From an uncultured bacterium (lineage in GTDB: Bacteria; Bacteroidota; Bacteroidia; Bacteroidales; Bacteroidaceae): DNA of 7,298 bases. Made by a program: the position numbers and the translations under genes. This document shows positions 1 to 5,757 of this stretch, one piece after another (the stretch's first letter is position 1; every line of letters begins with the position of its first letter). Below the pieces are notes generated by a model. It was given only the letters and a program-made list of their open reading frames with translations, was not told where the DNA came from and did not search any database. Location: assembly GCA_945788485.1 (NCBI GenBank), contig CALZMB010000113.1, forward strand, positions 1-7,298, in the 5' to 3' direction.

Positions 1-18
1 ATTATTTTGCTTAGTTGA

Positions 19-53
19 CTTGCCGTTTCCCCGTGCATGCGGAAACTGGCAAG
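19..53 (-). terminator. Candidate hairpin downstream of recN
   Basis: Positions 19-24 pair with 48-53 and positions 25-30 pair with 41-46, with one bulged base at 47 and a 10-nt loop. The structure lies about 60 bp past the recN stop in the direction of transcription. No T-run follows it on the minus strand, so a role as an intrinsic terminator is only a guess. It could instead protect or process the mRNA 3' end. Confidence 0.3.
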
Positions 54-84
54 CTGCCGTGGGCTTCCATGTTGATATCTGCTG

Positions 85-105
85 CGCCCTGCTTCCTGTA
101 GGGCG
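85..105 (-). terminator. Small hairpin just past the recN stop codon
   Basis: A perfect 6-bp GC-rich inverted repeat (CGCCCT at 85-90, AGGGCG at 100-105) extends by a G-T and a C-G pair to a 5-nt loop. It sits 8 nt beyond the recN stop. No T-tract follows. With the hairpin at 19-53 it makes up most of the structure in the otherwise empty 1-112 stretch, where I see no gene. Confidence 0.3.
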
Positions 106-112
106 AGATTCG

Positions 113-1804
113 TCAGCTCAGGGCATCATAGTGTTGAGTGTTCCATCTGCTCAGCAGTTCGCGGGCTTGTTGTTTTGCAGCCTCAGAGATGTCTGCGCCG
201 GAAATCATCTGCGCTATCTCATTGACGCGTTCGTCGTGCGTGAGCCTTGTCATGTCGGTATGTGTCACGCTGCCGGTGTCTGTCTTCACCACCCTGTAGT
301 GTGCTGTCCCCGCCGATGCTATCTGCGGCAGATGTGTGATGGATATGACTTGCCTGCCGCCTTCAGCCATCTGTTTCATCATTCTGGCCATCGCCTCCGC
401 CACTTTTCCGCTGACGCCAGTGTCTATCTCGTCAAATATTATTGTTGGCAACGATGTGGCACTGCCCGTCAGCGCTTTCAGCGAGAGCATCACACGCGCT
501 ATCTCTCCTCCCGACGCTATCTCTGCGACCGGCTGCGGCTGCGACGAGCTGTTGGCGCTGAATAAGAAGACGGCCTTGTCAGCTCCCGATGGCAAGAGTT
601 CAGTTGGCGTGAGTTTTGTGATGAACTGCACCTTCGGTATGCCGAGCGGCATCAGCCGCGCCACCATCTCTTTATCCACCTTCGCCGCCGATTCTTTTCT
701 CAGCTTAGTGAGGCAGCTTGCCAAGGCGACTGCTCGTTTCTTCGTCTCTGCCATCTCTGCCTCACATTCTGCCAGTTTCTCCTCGCCATTGTCTATGGCA
801 GACAATTTCTCCGCGAGACCGTCACGGACATCCATCAGCTGCCGCAGCGTGTTGCAGCGGTGCTTGCGTTGCAAAGCATAGAACAGGTCGAGGCGTTCGT
901 TCACCCGTTCCAGTTCTCTTGGGTCGTAGTCTATGGCATTCAGGCTCCTGTTCAGTTCCTGCGCCACATCCTTCGTCTCGACATAACAAGCATACAGCCT
1001 CTCGCTGAACGAGCGGGCAGACGGATAGCTGTCAGCCACGCTTTCCATCGCGTTGGCAGCCTGCCGCAGCAGGTTTATTGCTCCCATGTCGTCGTTGTCA
1101 GTCAGGTTGATGGCTTTGTATATAGCCGACTTGATGTCTTCTGAACATGTCATCTGCTTTGCCATGCTCTCCATTTCCTCCTGTTCTTCGGGGTCAGAGA
1201 GGTTCGCGTCCGCCAGTTCCTGATATTGGAATCGCATATAGTCGGCACGTTCCGCATCCTCCGCCATCTGCTTCTTCAGGCTGTCATGTCTCTTGACAGC
1301 GTCGGCGTATGCGGCATACGCCGTCCTGTATTCATCCACTTTGTCTCGGCATCCTGCCATTGTGTCGATGAGAGAGAGCTGGAAGTCTGAATCATGCAGC
1401 AGCAGGTTCTGATGCTGCGAGTGTATATCGACGAGGTGTTCGCCAACGCGCCGCAGCGTGGCAAGCGCGACGGGGGTGTCGTTGACGAAGGCTCTTGATT
1501 TCCCCGCCGCAGTGATCTCGCGCCGCAAGATGGTGTCGTCGGCGTCATATTCTATATCCTCGGCATCGAAGACAGGTTTCAGGTTGAGGTGCCGGATATT
1601 GAAATGCGCTTCCACCACACATTTCTGTGTGCCGTCTTTCACGGCTTTTGTGTCAGCGCGATGTCCGAGCAGCAGCGAGAGGGCTCCGAGGATGATGCTT
1701 TTCCCGGCGCCGGTCTCACCCGTTATCACGGCGAAGCCGTTGTCCATGTCTATGTCGAGGCGCTCTATCAGCGCATAGTTCGTGACCTTGAGGTTTGTAA
1801 TCAT
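113..1804 (-). CDS. recN: DNA repair protein RecN
   Basis: This is an SMC-like ATPase that acts at DNA double-strand breaks during recombinational repair in the cytoplasm. The 563-aa length fits the family. The N-terminus has the typical RecN opening (MITNLKVTNYALIERLDID) and a Walker A motif, GETGAGKS, at residues 29-36. A long, highly charged, probably coiled-coil middle spans roughly residues 160-380. An ABC signature-like motif, ASGGE, is at 430-434, and Walker B (IIFDEIDTG, with D458 and E459) is followed by the switch-like ITHLPQIAS. All ATPase motifs are present, so the protein looks functional. The start at 1804 places the conserved N-terminus correctly. It is the last gene of the minus-strand cluster and starts 23 bp after the stop of the DUF4835 gene, so co-transcription is likely. 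RecN is damage-induced in many bacteria, but I see no LexA-type operator here. Confidence 0.97.
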   Translation of the reverse strand: MITNLKVTNYALIERLDIDMDNGFAVITGETGAGKSIILGALSLLLGHRADTKAVKDGTQKCVVEAHFNIRHLNLKPVFDAEDIEYDADDTILRREITAAGKSRAFVNDTPVALATLRRVGEHLVDIHSQHQNLLLHDSDFQLSLIDTMAGCRDKVDEYRTAYAAYADAVKRHDSLKKQMAEDAERADYMRFQYQELADANLSDPEEQEEMESMAKQMTCSEDIKSAIYKAINLTDNDDMGAINLLRQAANAMESVADSYPSARSFSERLYACYVETKDVAQELNRSLNAIDYDPRELERVNERLDLFYALQRKHRCNTLRQLMDVRDGLAEKLSAIDNGEEKLAECEAEMAETKKRAVALASCLTKLRKESAAKVDKEMVARLMPLGIPKVQFITKLTPTELLPSGADKAVFLFSANSSSQPQPVAEIASGGEIARVMLSLKALTGSATSLPTIIFDEIDTGVSGKVAEAMARMMKQMAEGGRQVISITHLPQIASAGTAHYRVVKTDTGSVTHTDMTRLTHDERVNEIAQMISGADISEAAKQQARELLSRWNTQHYDALS

Positions 1805-1827
1805 TTGTTTTCCGGTTCAACTTTGTC

Positions 1828-2742
1828 CTATTGCTTTATCAGCTCCCATGTATTGTTCTGCGAGGCATTGATGCCGAAGAGGATGTCGTAGATGGTCTCC
1901 TTCTCTTTCTGTGTCCCCTTGCCTTTATATATGCCTGCAAGTTCGTCTTTCTTATAGTCGGTCCATATCTGCGGCAACATCGACAGCGCCTTGTTGCGGT
2001 GGGCCTGTTGCAGAAGGCTTATGGCAGAAGATATCTCTGTCCTGCCCCGCTCCGGATTGTTAGCCATCTCGTCGAGGCCTTTGCGGCAGTAGTCGTATTG
2101 CAGTTGCCTGAACGGCTCCATCGCTCCATCGAGATAGTCGTTGATGATGGCGAAACGGTTGCGTGAGTTGTCGAAAGCTTTCCATCCGGGATATTCGAGC
2201 GTCTGCGTATTGTTGACGAGATACATGCACTGCTGCAGCACCTCTGTGCCTCCCATAGGCGAGAAGGTGTCGAGATTGATGCCGATGATGAGGTAGGCAT
2301 AATACGCGAGCAACGCGGTGAGCTGCGAATCGACGTTCTCTGGATTGAAATCGAGCTGGTCGAACCGCTGGTATTTGAACGTGAAGTTAGCGTCGCTGTT
2401 GTTGTAGATTGTCGTGGTGTATGCAGAATTGAAGACGGGTCGGTTGGCTTGCACCAAGGCGTTGCAGGTGAACACGCCCGTCTCTTTGTCGTATTTTGTC
2501 ACCGTGACATTTAGCGTACACTGTATGCGCTCCGCCTTCCTGAACTGCAAGTCAGTCCATTGGCGTGTATTGACGAACGTCTCCATGGCCTGCTGCAGCT
2601 CGTTGAAGACGCTTTCGTCAGTGCCCTGTATCTGGGCATGGTTGATTTTTATCTTCATCTGCAATTCCTGCGCCTCAATGTTCTGGCACATGAATGTCGT
2701 TGTGACGAGAATCAGAAATAGAAGAAGGTGTCTCATAGTCAC
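1828..2742 (-). CDS. Secreted DUF4835 family protein
   Basis: This is a 304-aa protein restricted to Bacteroidetes. The first 25 or so residues form a signal peptide: a short basic start, a hydrophobic LLLFLILVTTTFM core and a likely cleavage near IEA-QE. The mature protein is therefore probably periplasmic or envelope-associated. Family-like segments are visible in order: an N-terminal KINHAQIQGTDESVF stretch, RPVFNSAYTTT, a central LLAYYAYLIIGINLDTFSPMGG block, and a C-terminal GLDEMANNPERGR plus KKDELAGIY. No catalytic motif can be recognised. Some relatives have been annotated as PorD and linked to type IX secretion; I recall this from family annotation and cannot test it here. Translation could start at 2742 or two codons later at 2736, since both ATGs leave the signal peptide intact. 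It lies between the exonuclease (28-bp gap) and recN (23-bp gap) in one apparent operon. Confidence 0.9.
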   Translation of the reverse strand: MTMRHLLLFLILVTTTFMCQNIEAQELQMKIKINHAQIQGTDESVFNELQQAMETFVNTRQWTDLQFRKAERIQCTLNVTVTKYDKETGVFTCNALVQANRPVFNSAYTTTIYNNSDANFTFKYQRFDQLDFNPENVDSQLTALLAYYAYLIIGINLDTFSPMGGTEVLQQCMYLVNNTQTLEYPGWKAFDNSRNRFAIINDYLDGAMEPFRQLQYDYCRKGLDEMANNPERGRTEISSAISLLQQAHRNKALSMLPQIWTDYKKDELAGIYKGKGTQKEKETIYDILFGINASQNNTWELIKQ

Positions 2743-2770
2743 TGTTTATGTGCTCTTGCCCTTTTTCGGC

Positions 2771-3625
2771 TCAGTTTTTCATTGTCCTCAACCTTATCCG
2801 CATGAGCACCTGCTTTGTGTTCAGCGAGAAGTCATTGCCGAGAATCCATGAGAAATATCCCGGGTCTCTTCTGATAACGTCAGCAACAGGAAAATCCTTG
2901 TATTTCCCGAAGCTGAAAACCTCTTGCAGCCTCTCCGTGCCGTCGGCGTTGAGCAGGGGCTGTCCGTCCGCGCCTCTCACAGGCGCCCAGACGACGCGTC
3001 CCGCGAAATCCACATTGCGGTTGTCTGCCATGCAGAACTGCGCTATGTCGTCGATGTCACTGCCGAGCTGCCTCTCTTCTTCCTCCTGTCTTCCCGGCGC
3101 ATACATATCGAGCTGTCCTTGCAGCACGAGCCATGTCGCCTTTGTGTCTTCGTCGGCGAGATGGGCTTGGAAATCCTCTTCCATCTTCCTGCCGCAATAG
3201 AATTTGTACGCTGCGGCGAGATTCCGGCGTTCCATCTTGCGGAAGATGACAGAGGCGTCGATAAGCCTGACTTCAGAGAAGTCGAAGTCTATGCCCGCCC
3301 TGAGGAACTCTTCAGCGAGCATCGGGATGTCGAACTTGTTCGAGTTGAAGCCGGCGAAATCGCATCCGCTGAACTCGCCATGCAGCTCCTGCGCCAGTTC
3401 CTTGAACGTCGGAGCCCCGGCAACCATCTCGTCCGTTATGCTTGTCAGCTGCTGCACGACAGGCGGTATGCTCATCATCGGGTTGACGAAGGTGTTGCGC
3501 GACGTCTCCGTTCCGTCTGTTGCCACTTTGATATACGAAATCTGTATGATGCGGTCTTTCGCTATGTCAAGCCCAGTCGTCTCCAAGTCGAAGACAATCA
3601 GCGGCCGTGTGAGTTTTGGTAGCAT
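2771..3625 (-). CDS. DEDDh 3'-5' exonuclease (DnaQ/epsilon-like)
   Basis: This is a DnaQ-superfamily exonuclease, probably acting on DNA 3' ends in replication or repair. All DEDDh motifs are visible, numbered from the chosen start: ExoI VFDLETTG with D13 and E15; ExoII GFNSNKFDIPML with D99; ExoIII HLADEDTKAT with H155 and D160. The C-terminal third has FGKYKDFPVADVIRRDPGYFSWIL, an accessory region common in Bacteroidetes relatives of this enzyme. The frame stays open to an upstream ATG at 3682, but the ATG at 3625 (284 aa) is preferred. It begins just before the catalytic core, and the extra 19 residues (MRFVRLVTNPQKTHKTDFF) do not look conserved and run into the intergenic hairpin. The gene follows dnaN on the same strand. 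It could be a stand-alone repair nuclease or a proofreading partner; the sequence does not decide between them. Confidence 0.92.
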   Translation of the reverse strand: MLPKLTRPLIVFDLETTGLDIAKDRIIQISYIKVATDGTETSRNTFVNPMMSIPPVVQQLTSITDEMVAGAPTFKELAQELHGEFSGCDFAGFNSNKFDIPMLAEEFLRAGIDFDFSEVRLIDASVIFRKMERRNLAAAYKFYCGRKMEEDFQAHLADEDTKATWLVLQGQLDMYAPGRQEEEERQLGSDIDDIAQFCMADNRNVDFAGRVVWAPVRGADGQPLLNADGTERLQEVFSFGKYKDFPVADVIRRDPGYFSWILGNDFSLNTKQVLMRIRLRTMKN

Positions 3626-3670
3626 AAAAAAGTCTGTTTTATGTGTTTTTTGCGGATTGGTAACTAAACG

Positions 3671-3699
3671 CACGAACCGCACGTCATGTGCGGTTCGTG
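3671..3699 (-). terminator. Perfect 12-bp hairpin between dnaN and the exonuclease gene
   Basis: CACGAACCGCAC at 3671-3682 is perfectly complementary to GTGCGGTTCGTG at 3688-3699, around a 5-nt loop. It lies 36 bp past the dnaN stop and 46 bp before the exonuclease start. On the minus strand the stem is followed by CGTTTAGTTACC, which is only weakly T-rich. It may therefore be a partial terminator, an mRNA processing or stability element, or an attenuator separating clamp from exonuclease expression. A (TA)n run at 3704-3713 lies between the dnaN stop and this stem. Confidence 0.5.
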
Positions 3700-3734
3700 G
3701 ACGTATATATATATGTCGTCTGTGCGTCGCGGCA

Positions 3735-4859
3735 TCAGTCGTTCAGCAGCATAGGCATCATCAGCATGAGGATGTCCTCGCCTTCCGGCTGCGTCTCAGG
3801 CATGAAGAGGCCGGCTCGCGTCGGGTCGGCCAGTTTCAGCAGCACGTTCTCCGAATCGAGGTTGTTCAGAATCTCTGTCAGCGTAGAGCCTTTGAAGCCT
3901 ATGCTCATCGGCATGCCGTCATAGTCGCATACTATCTCCTCTTTCGCGCTGGTAGCGAAATCGATGTCTTCTGAACTCACCTCGATGCGGTCGCGGTCGA
4001 TGCGCAGGCGTATGAGTTGTGTCGCTTCGCTTGCGAAAGGCAGCACGCGCTTTATGCTTCCGAGCAGGGCCTTGCGGTCAACGGTCACGACATTCGTGTT
4101 GTCTTGCGGAATCACGCTGGCATAGTTAGGGTATCTCCCCTCCGTCAGGCGGCATGTCAGCGACCCGCCAGAATAAGTGATGCAGGCGTTGCGGCTATCG
4201 AACACGACCGTCACCTCCGCGCCGTTCTTCGCCAGCACGTTTTTCAAGAGGTTGGCAGGCTTCTTCGGCAAGATGAACGAGGCGCGGCTCTCTGCTGTCA
4301 CATAGCTTATTTTGTTTCGCACGAGTTTGTGCCCGTCGCTTGCCACGACTGCGAGGCCGTCAGCGTCGATGTCGAAGAAGATGCCGTTCATGATGGGGCG
4401 CAGCTCGTCTTGCGCCGTGGCGAACAGCGAACGGCTGACGTTCTCGGCGATGACGCTCGACGCGGCGGCGAACGACGAGCAGCCCTCTTGCATCGGGATG
4501 CCGGTCGGATAGTTGTCGGCCGGTGTAGCGACAATATTGTACATGCCGTTGAGATAGACAATCTTTGTCTGCATCGACGCCATGTCGATTTCAAAGCTTA
4601 CAGGCTGTTCGGGCAGCTCTTTCATGGCATCGAGCATGGTGCGGTTGGAGATGCAGAATCGTCCGTCGCCGTCGCTCTCGTCTAAGGTGACAGCAGCTTT
4701 CATGATATTCTCGTTGTCCGACGCCGTGATGTGAAGAATGCCGTCGCTGACTTCAAAAAGGAAACATTCGAGGACAGGCATCGCGTTCTTCGCGACGATG
4801 ACCTTTGACAACGCGTTAAGACAATTGCTTAGTTGTGTGCTTGAAACAGTAAATCTCAT
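3735..4859 (-). CDS. dnaN: DNA polymerase III beta subunit (sliding clamp)
   Basis: DnaN is the ring-shaped processivity clamp that holds DNA polymerase III and repair proteins on DNA. The 374-aa length and three-domain layout match the family. The N-terminus MRFTVSSTQLSNCLNALSKVI and NAMPVLECFLFEV are typical of domain 1. SRSLFATAQDELRPIMNGIFFDI and ASDGHKLVR mark domain 2. EGRYPNYASVIP and the domain 3 sequence DPTRAGLFMPE follow, with the characteristic C-terminal MLMMPMLLND. The start at 4859 is set by this conserved N-terminus. The promoter at 4941-4972 implies a 5' leader of about 75 nt, inside which only a weak 5-bp hairpin (4894-4909) is seen. It heads the minus-strand cluster of exonuclease, DUF4835 and recN, and is divergent from the DUF3127 gene. 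Confidence 0.98.
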   Translation of the reverse strand: MRFTVSSTQLSNCLNALSKVIVAKNAMPVLECFLFEVSDGILHITASDNENIMKAAVTLDESDGDGRFCISNRTMLDAMKELPEQPVSFEIDMASMQTKIVYLNGMYNIVATPADNYPTGIPMQEGCSSFAAASSVIAENVSRSLFATAQDELRPIMNGIFFDIDADGLAVVASDGHKLVRNKISYVTAESRASFILPKKPANLLKNVLAKNGAEVTVVFDSRNACITYSGGSLTCRLTEGRYPNYASVIPQDNTNVVTVDRKALLGSIKRVLPFASEATQLIRLRIDRDRIEVSSEDIDFATSAKEEIVCDYDGMPMSIGFKGSTLTEILNNLDSENVLLKLADPTRAGLFMPETQPEGEDILMLMMPMLLND

Positions 4860-4940
4860 CGTGGGTATGCATTAGGTTTGTATCTTTCACCCCCTGCTCC
4901 TTCAAGCAGAGAGAGCGCTTCTGTTTTTCTTTTCAAGGCA

Positions 4941-4972
4941 CAAATTTACTCATTATATTCTTAATAAACAAA
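4941..4972 (-). promoter_or_regulatory. Bacteroidetes-type promoter of dnaN
   Basis: Read on the minus strand, a TTTG -33 element (plus-strand 4969-4972) is followed after exactly 20 bp by TAAATTTG (4941-4948), a perfect match to the Bacteroidetes -7 consensus TAnnTTTG. The start of transcription would fall near 4934, about 75 nt before the dnaN ATG. The surroundings are strongly A/T-rich, as expected for such promoters. Confidence 0.75.
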
Positions 4973-4987
4973 AAAACTTCCGAAAAC

Positions 4988-5020
4988 TTTCTTCTTTTTA
5001 GAACTATTTTAGTAATTTCG
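4988..5020 (+). promoter_or_regulatory. Candidate promoter of the DUF3127 gene
   Basis: TAATTTCG at 5013-5020 matches the Bacteroidetes -7 consensus TAnnTTTG except for one base. TTTC at 4988-4991, 21 bp upstream, is one base away from a -33 TTTG. The implied start of transcription near 5027 leaves a leader of about 38 nt, rich in A and with no Shine-Dalgarno sequence. It sits back to back with the dnaN promoter, with only 15 bp between the two -33 elements. Confidence 0.45.
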
Positions 5021-5064
5021 CAAACGATTTTGAGAAAACAAACCACTAAACATATATATACATT

Positions 5065-5454
5065 ATGGAACTACAAGGAAAAATCATTGTGGCACTCGAC
5101 CCTCGCAGTGGCACATCAGCACGTGGCGAATGGATCTCTCAGGACTTTGTGCTTGAGACGCACGACACATATCCAAGGAAGATGGCGTTCTCTGTTTGGG
5201 GAGCCGACCGTCTGCAGCGTTTCGGCATACAGGTAGGCCAGGAGGTCAACGTCTCGTTCGACATCGACGCACGAGAATACAACGGCCGCTGGTTCAACAG
5301 CATCCGCGCTTTCGACGTACGTCCCGTACAGCAGCAGGCAGCCTCTGAAGCGCCCGTTCAGGCTCCGCAGTTTGGCGCGGCGCCAGAACCCGCCGTGCAG
5401 CCGCCGTTCGCGCAGGACAACACCGGGGATTCGACCGACGACCTGCCGTTCTGA
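5065..5454 (+). CDS. DUF3127 protein with SSB-like C-terminal tip
   Basis: This is a small 129-aa protein of a family common in Bacteroidetes. Residues 1 to about 88 form the conserved domain, starting MELQGKIIVALDPRSGTSARGEW and containing FSVWGAD, VGQEVNVSFDIDAREYNGRWFNSIRAFDV. The pattern of short beta-strand-like segments with Gly and aromatic residues fits an OB fold. It is followed by a low-complexity tail rich in Pro, Gln and Ala (about 89-118). The last residues, STDDLPF, closely resemble the acidic DDDIPF tip through which bacterial SSB recruits repair and replication enzymes. I infer, but cannot show, that it binds single-stranded nucleic acid and partner proteins. The start is the ATG at 5065, which begins the conserved domain. 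It is divergent from dnaN and shares a 205-bp control region with it. Confidence 0.88.
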   Translation: MELQGKIIVALDPRSGTSARGEWISQDFVLETHDTYPRKMAFSVWGADRLQRFGIQVGQEVNVSFDIDAREYNGRWFNSIRAFDVRPVQQQAASEAPVQAPQFGAAPEPAVQPPFAQDNTGDSTDDLPF

Positions 5455-5604
5455 TATTTTCAGTTGGCAAATGTTCACGGCAACATAGACAATGATGAAT
5501 AACAAAAACCGGAAAAAACATTGAAAGCAGGAAGACCGAAGGTCAAATCCCAGTGATTACGGAAACTGCATTTTTTTCACGACAACAGTGACAACAACGA
5601 CAAC

Positions 5605-5646
5605 ATTGATGCCGCCACAGGGTGTTGCCCTGCGGTGCTCATCAAT
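5605..5646. repeat. Nested hairpin inside the long inverted repeat
   Basis: ATTGATG (5605-5611) pairs with CATCAAT (5640-5646), and CAGGG (5618-5622) pairs with CCCTG (5628-5632) around a TGTTG loop. A partly paired CGCC/GGTG segment lies between them. The tail after the stem (TTCATAG) is not a T-run, so this is not a standard terminator. It lies between the two nonamer arms. Confidence 0.55.
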
Positions 5647-5653
5647 TTCATAG

Positions 5654-5667
5654 TGTCACTTGTGACA
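5654..5667. promoter_or_regulatory. 14-bp palindrome TGTCACTTGTGACA, possible operator
   Basis: TGTCAC and GTGACA form a perfect dyad around a central TT. An overlapping 6-bp inverted repeat (ACTTGT at 5658-5663, ACAAGT at 5669-5674) shares half of it. The site covers the place where a -33 element would lie for the -7 element at 5679-5686, which suits a repressor or activator site. The regulator is unknown. Confidence 0.35.
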
Positions 5668-5678
5668 AACAAGTTGAC

Positions 5679-5686
5679 TATATTTG
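5679..5686 (+). promoter_or_regulatory. Candidate -7 promoter element of the methyltransferase gene
   Basis: TATATTTG is an exact match to the Bacteroidetes TAnnTTTG element. No good -33 TTTG is found 19-21 bp upstream, where a palindrome sits instead. The start of transcription would fall near 5693, at the first right-arm nonamer, giving a leader of about 65 nt that contains the right-arm nonamers and the AACTCGTC repeats. Confidence 0.4.
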
Positions 5687-5723
5687 TAACAACGTTGTCC
5701 CCGTTGTCTCTGTTGTCGTGAAA

Positions 5724-5742
5724 AACTCGTCAACTCGTCAAC
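5724..5742 (+). repeat. Short tandem repeat AACTCGTC
   Basis: Two exact copies of AACTCGTC (5724-5731 and 5732-5739) are followed by a partial AAC. They lie 15 bp before the methyltransferase start and touch the right end of the long inverted repeat. Confidence 0.6.
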
Positions 5743-5757
5743 AAGAAAGAAAAAGCC

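Larger units (their letters stand above)
5573..5725. repeat. Long inverted repeat built from 9-bp units
   Basis: Arms 5573-5604 and 5694-5725 can pair at 28 of 32 positions. The outer 16 bp (TTTTTCACGACAACAG and its complement) are perfect. Each arm is also a tandem array of three 9-bp units: ACGACAACA, GTGACAACA, ACGACAACA at 5579-5605, and CGTTGTCCC, CGTTGTCTC, TGTTGTCGT at 5693-5719. The consensus, on opposite strands in the two arms, is roughly RNGACAACR. The 89-bp interior contains a second hairpin and a promoter-like element. It could be a protein-binding array, a cruciform or a small palindromic mobile element. No target-site duplication is evident. Confidence 0.75.
5455..5757. other. 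303-bp intergenic region with regulatory-looking structure
   Basis: No credible gene is present between the DUF3127 and methyltransferase genes. The left part (5455-5570) shows nothing beyond a tiny GACC/GGTC hairpin near 5534, and no convincing terminator for the DUF3127 gene. The right part (5573-5742) is dense with structure: a long dyad, a nested hairpin, a palindrome, a -7 element and a short tandem repeat, listed separately. Confidence 0.7.

Noticed and set aside
44..70. Short minus-strand frame starting at the ATG at 68-70, downstream of recN
   Set aside because: It would encode only 19 residues, overlaps the hairpin at 19-53 and has no family resemblance.
3204..3974. 256-codon plus-strand open frame across the exonuclease/dnaN boundary
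   Set aside because: It is antisense to two genes with intact family motifs and spans their intergenic hairpin; its composition is Ser/Arg/Cys-rich and not protein-like.
4017..4685. 222-codon plus-strand open frame antisense to dnaN
   Set aside because: It lies wholly inside the clearly coding dnaN frame, is rich in His, Arg, Cys and Val in the manner of an antisense shadow, and has no promoter or recognisable domain.
5530..5570. tRNA-like T-arm (GGTCAAATCCC) in the intergenic region
   Set aside because: No acceptor, D-arm or anticodon-arm pairing can be found around it, and the loop lacks the usual GGTTCRA sequence.
5571..5757. CRISPR-like array suggested by the regular GACAAC repeats
   Set aside because: The units are 9 bp, contiguous and without spacers, arranged as two inverted triplets. 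This does not fit CRISPR repeat and spacer lengths, and no cas gene is nearby.
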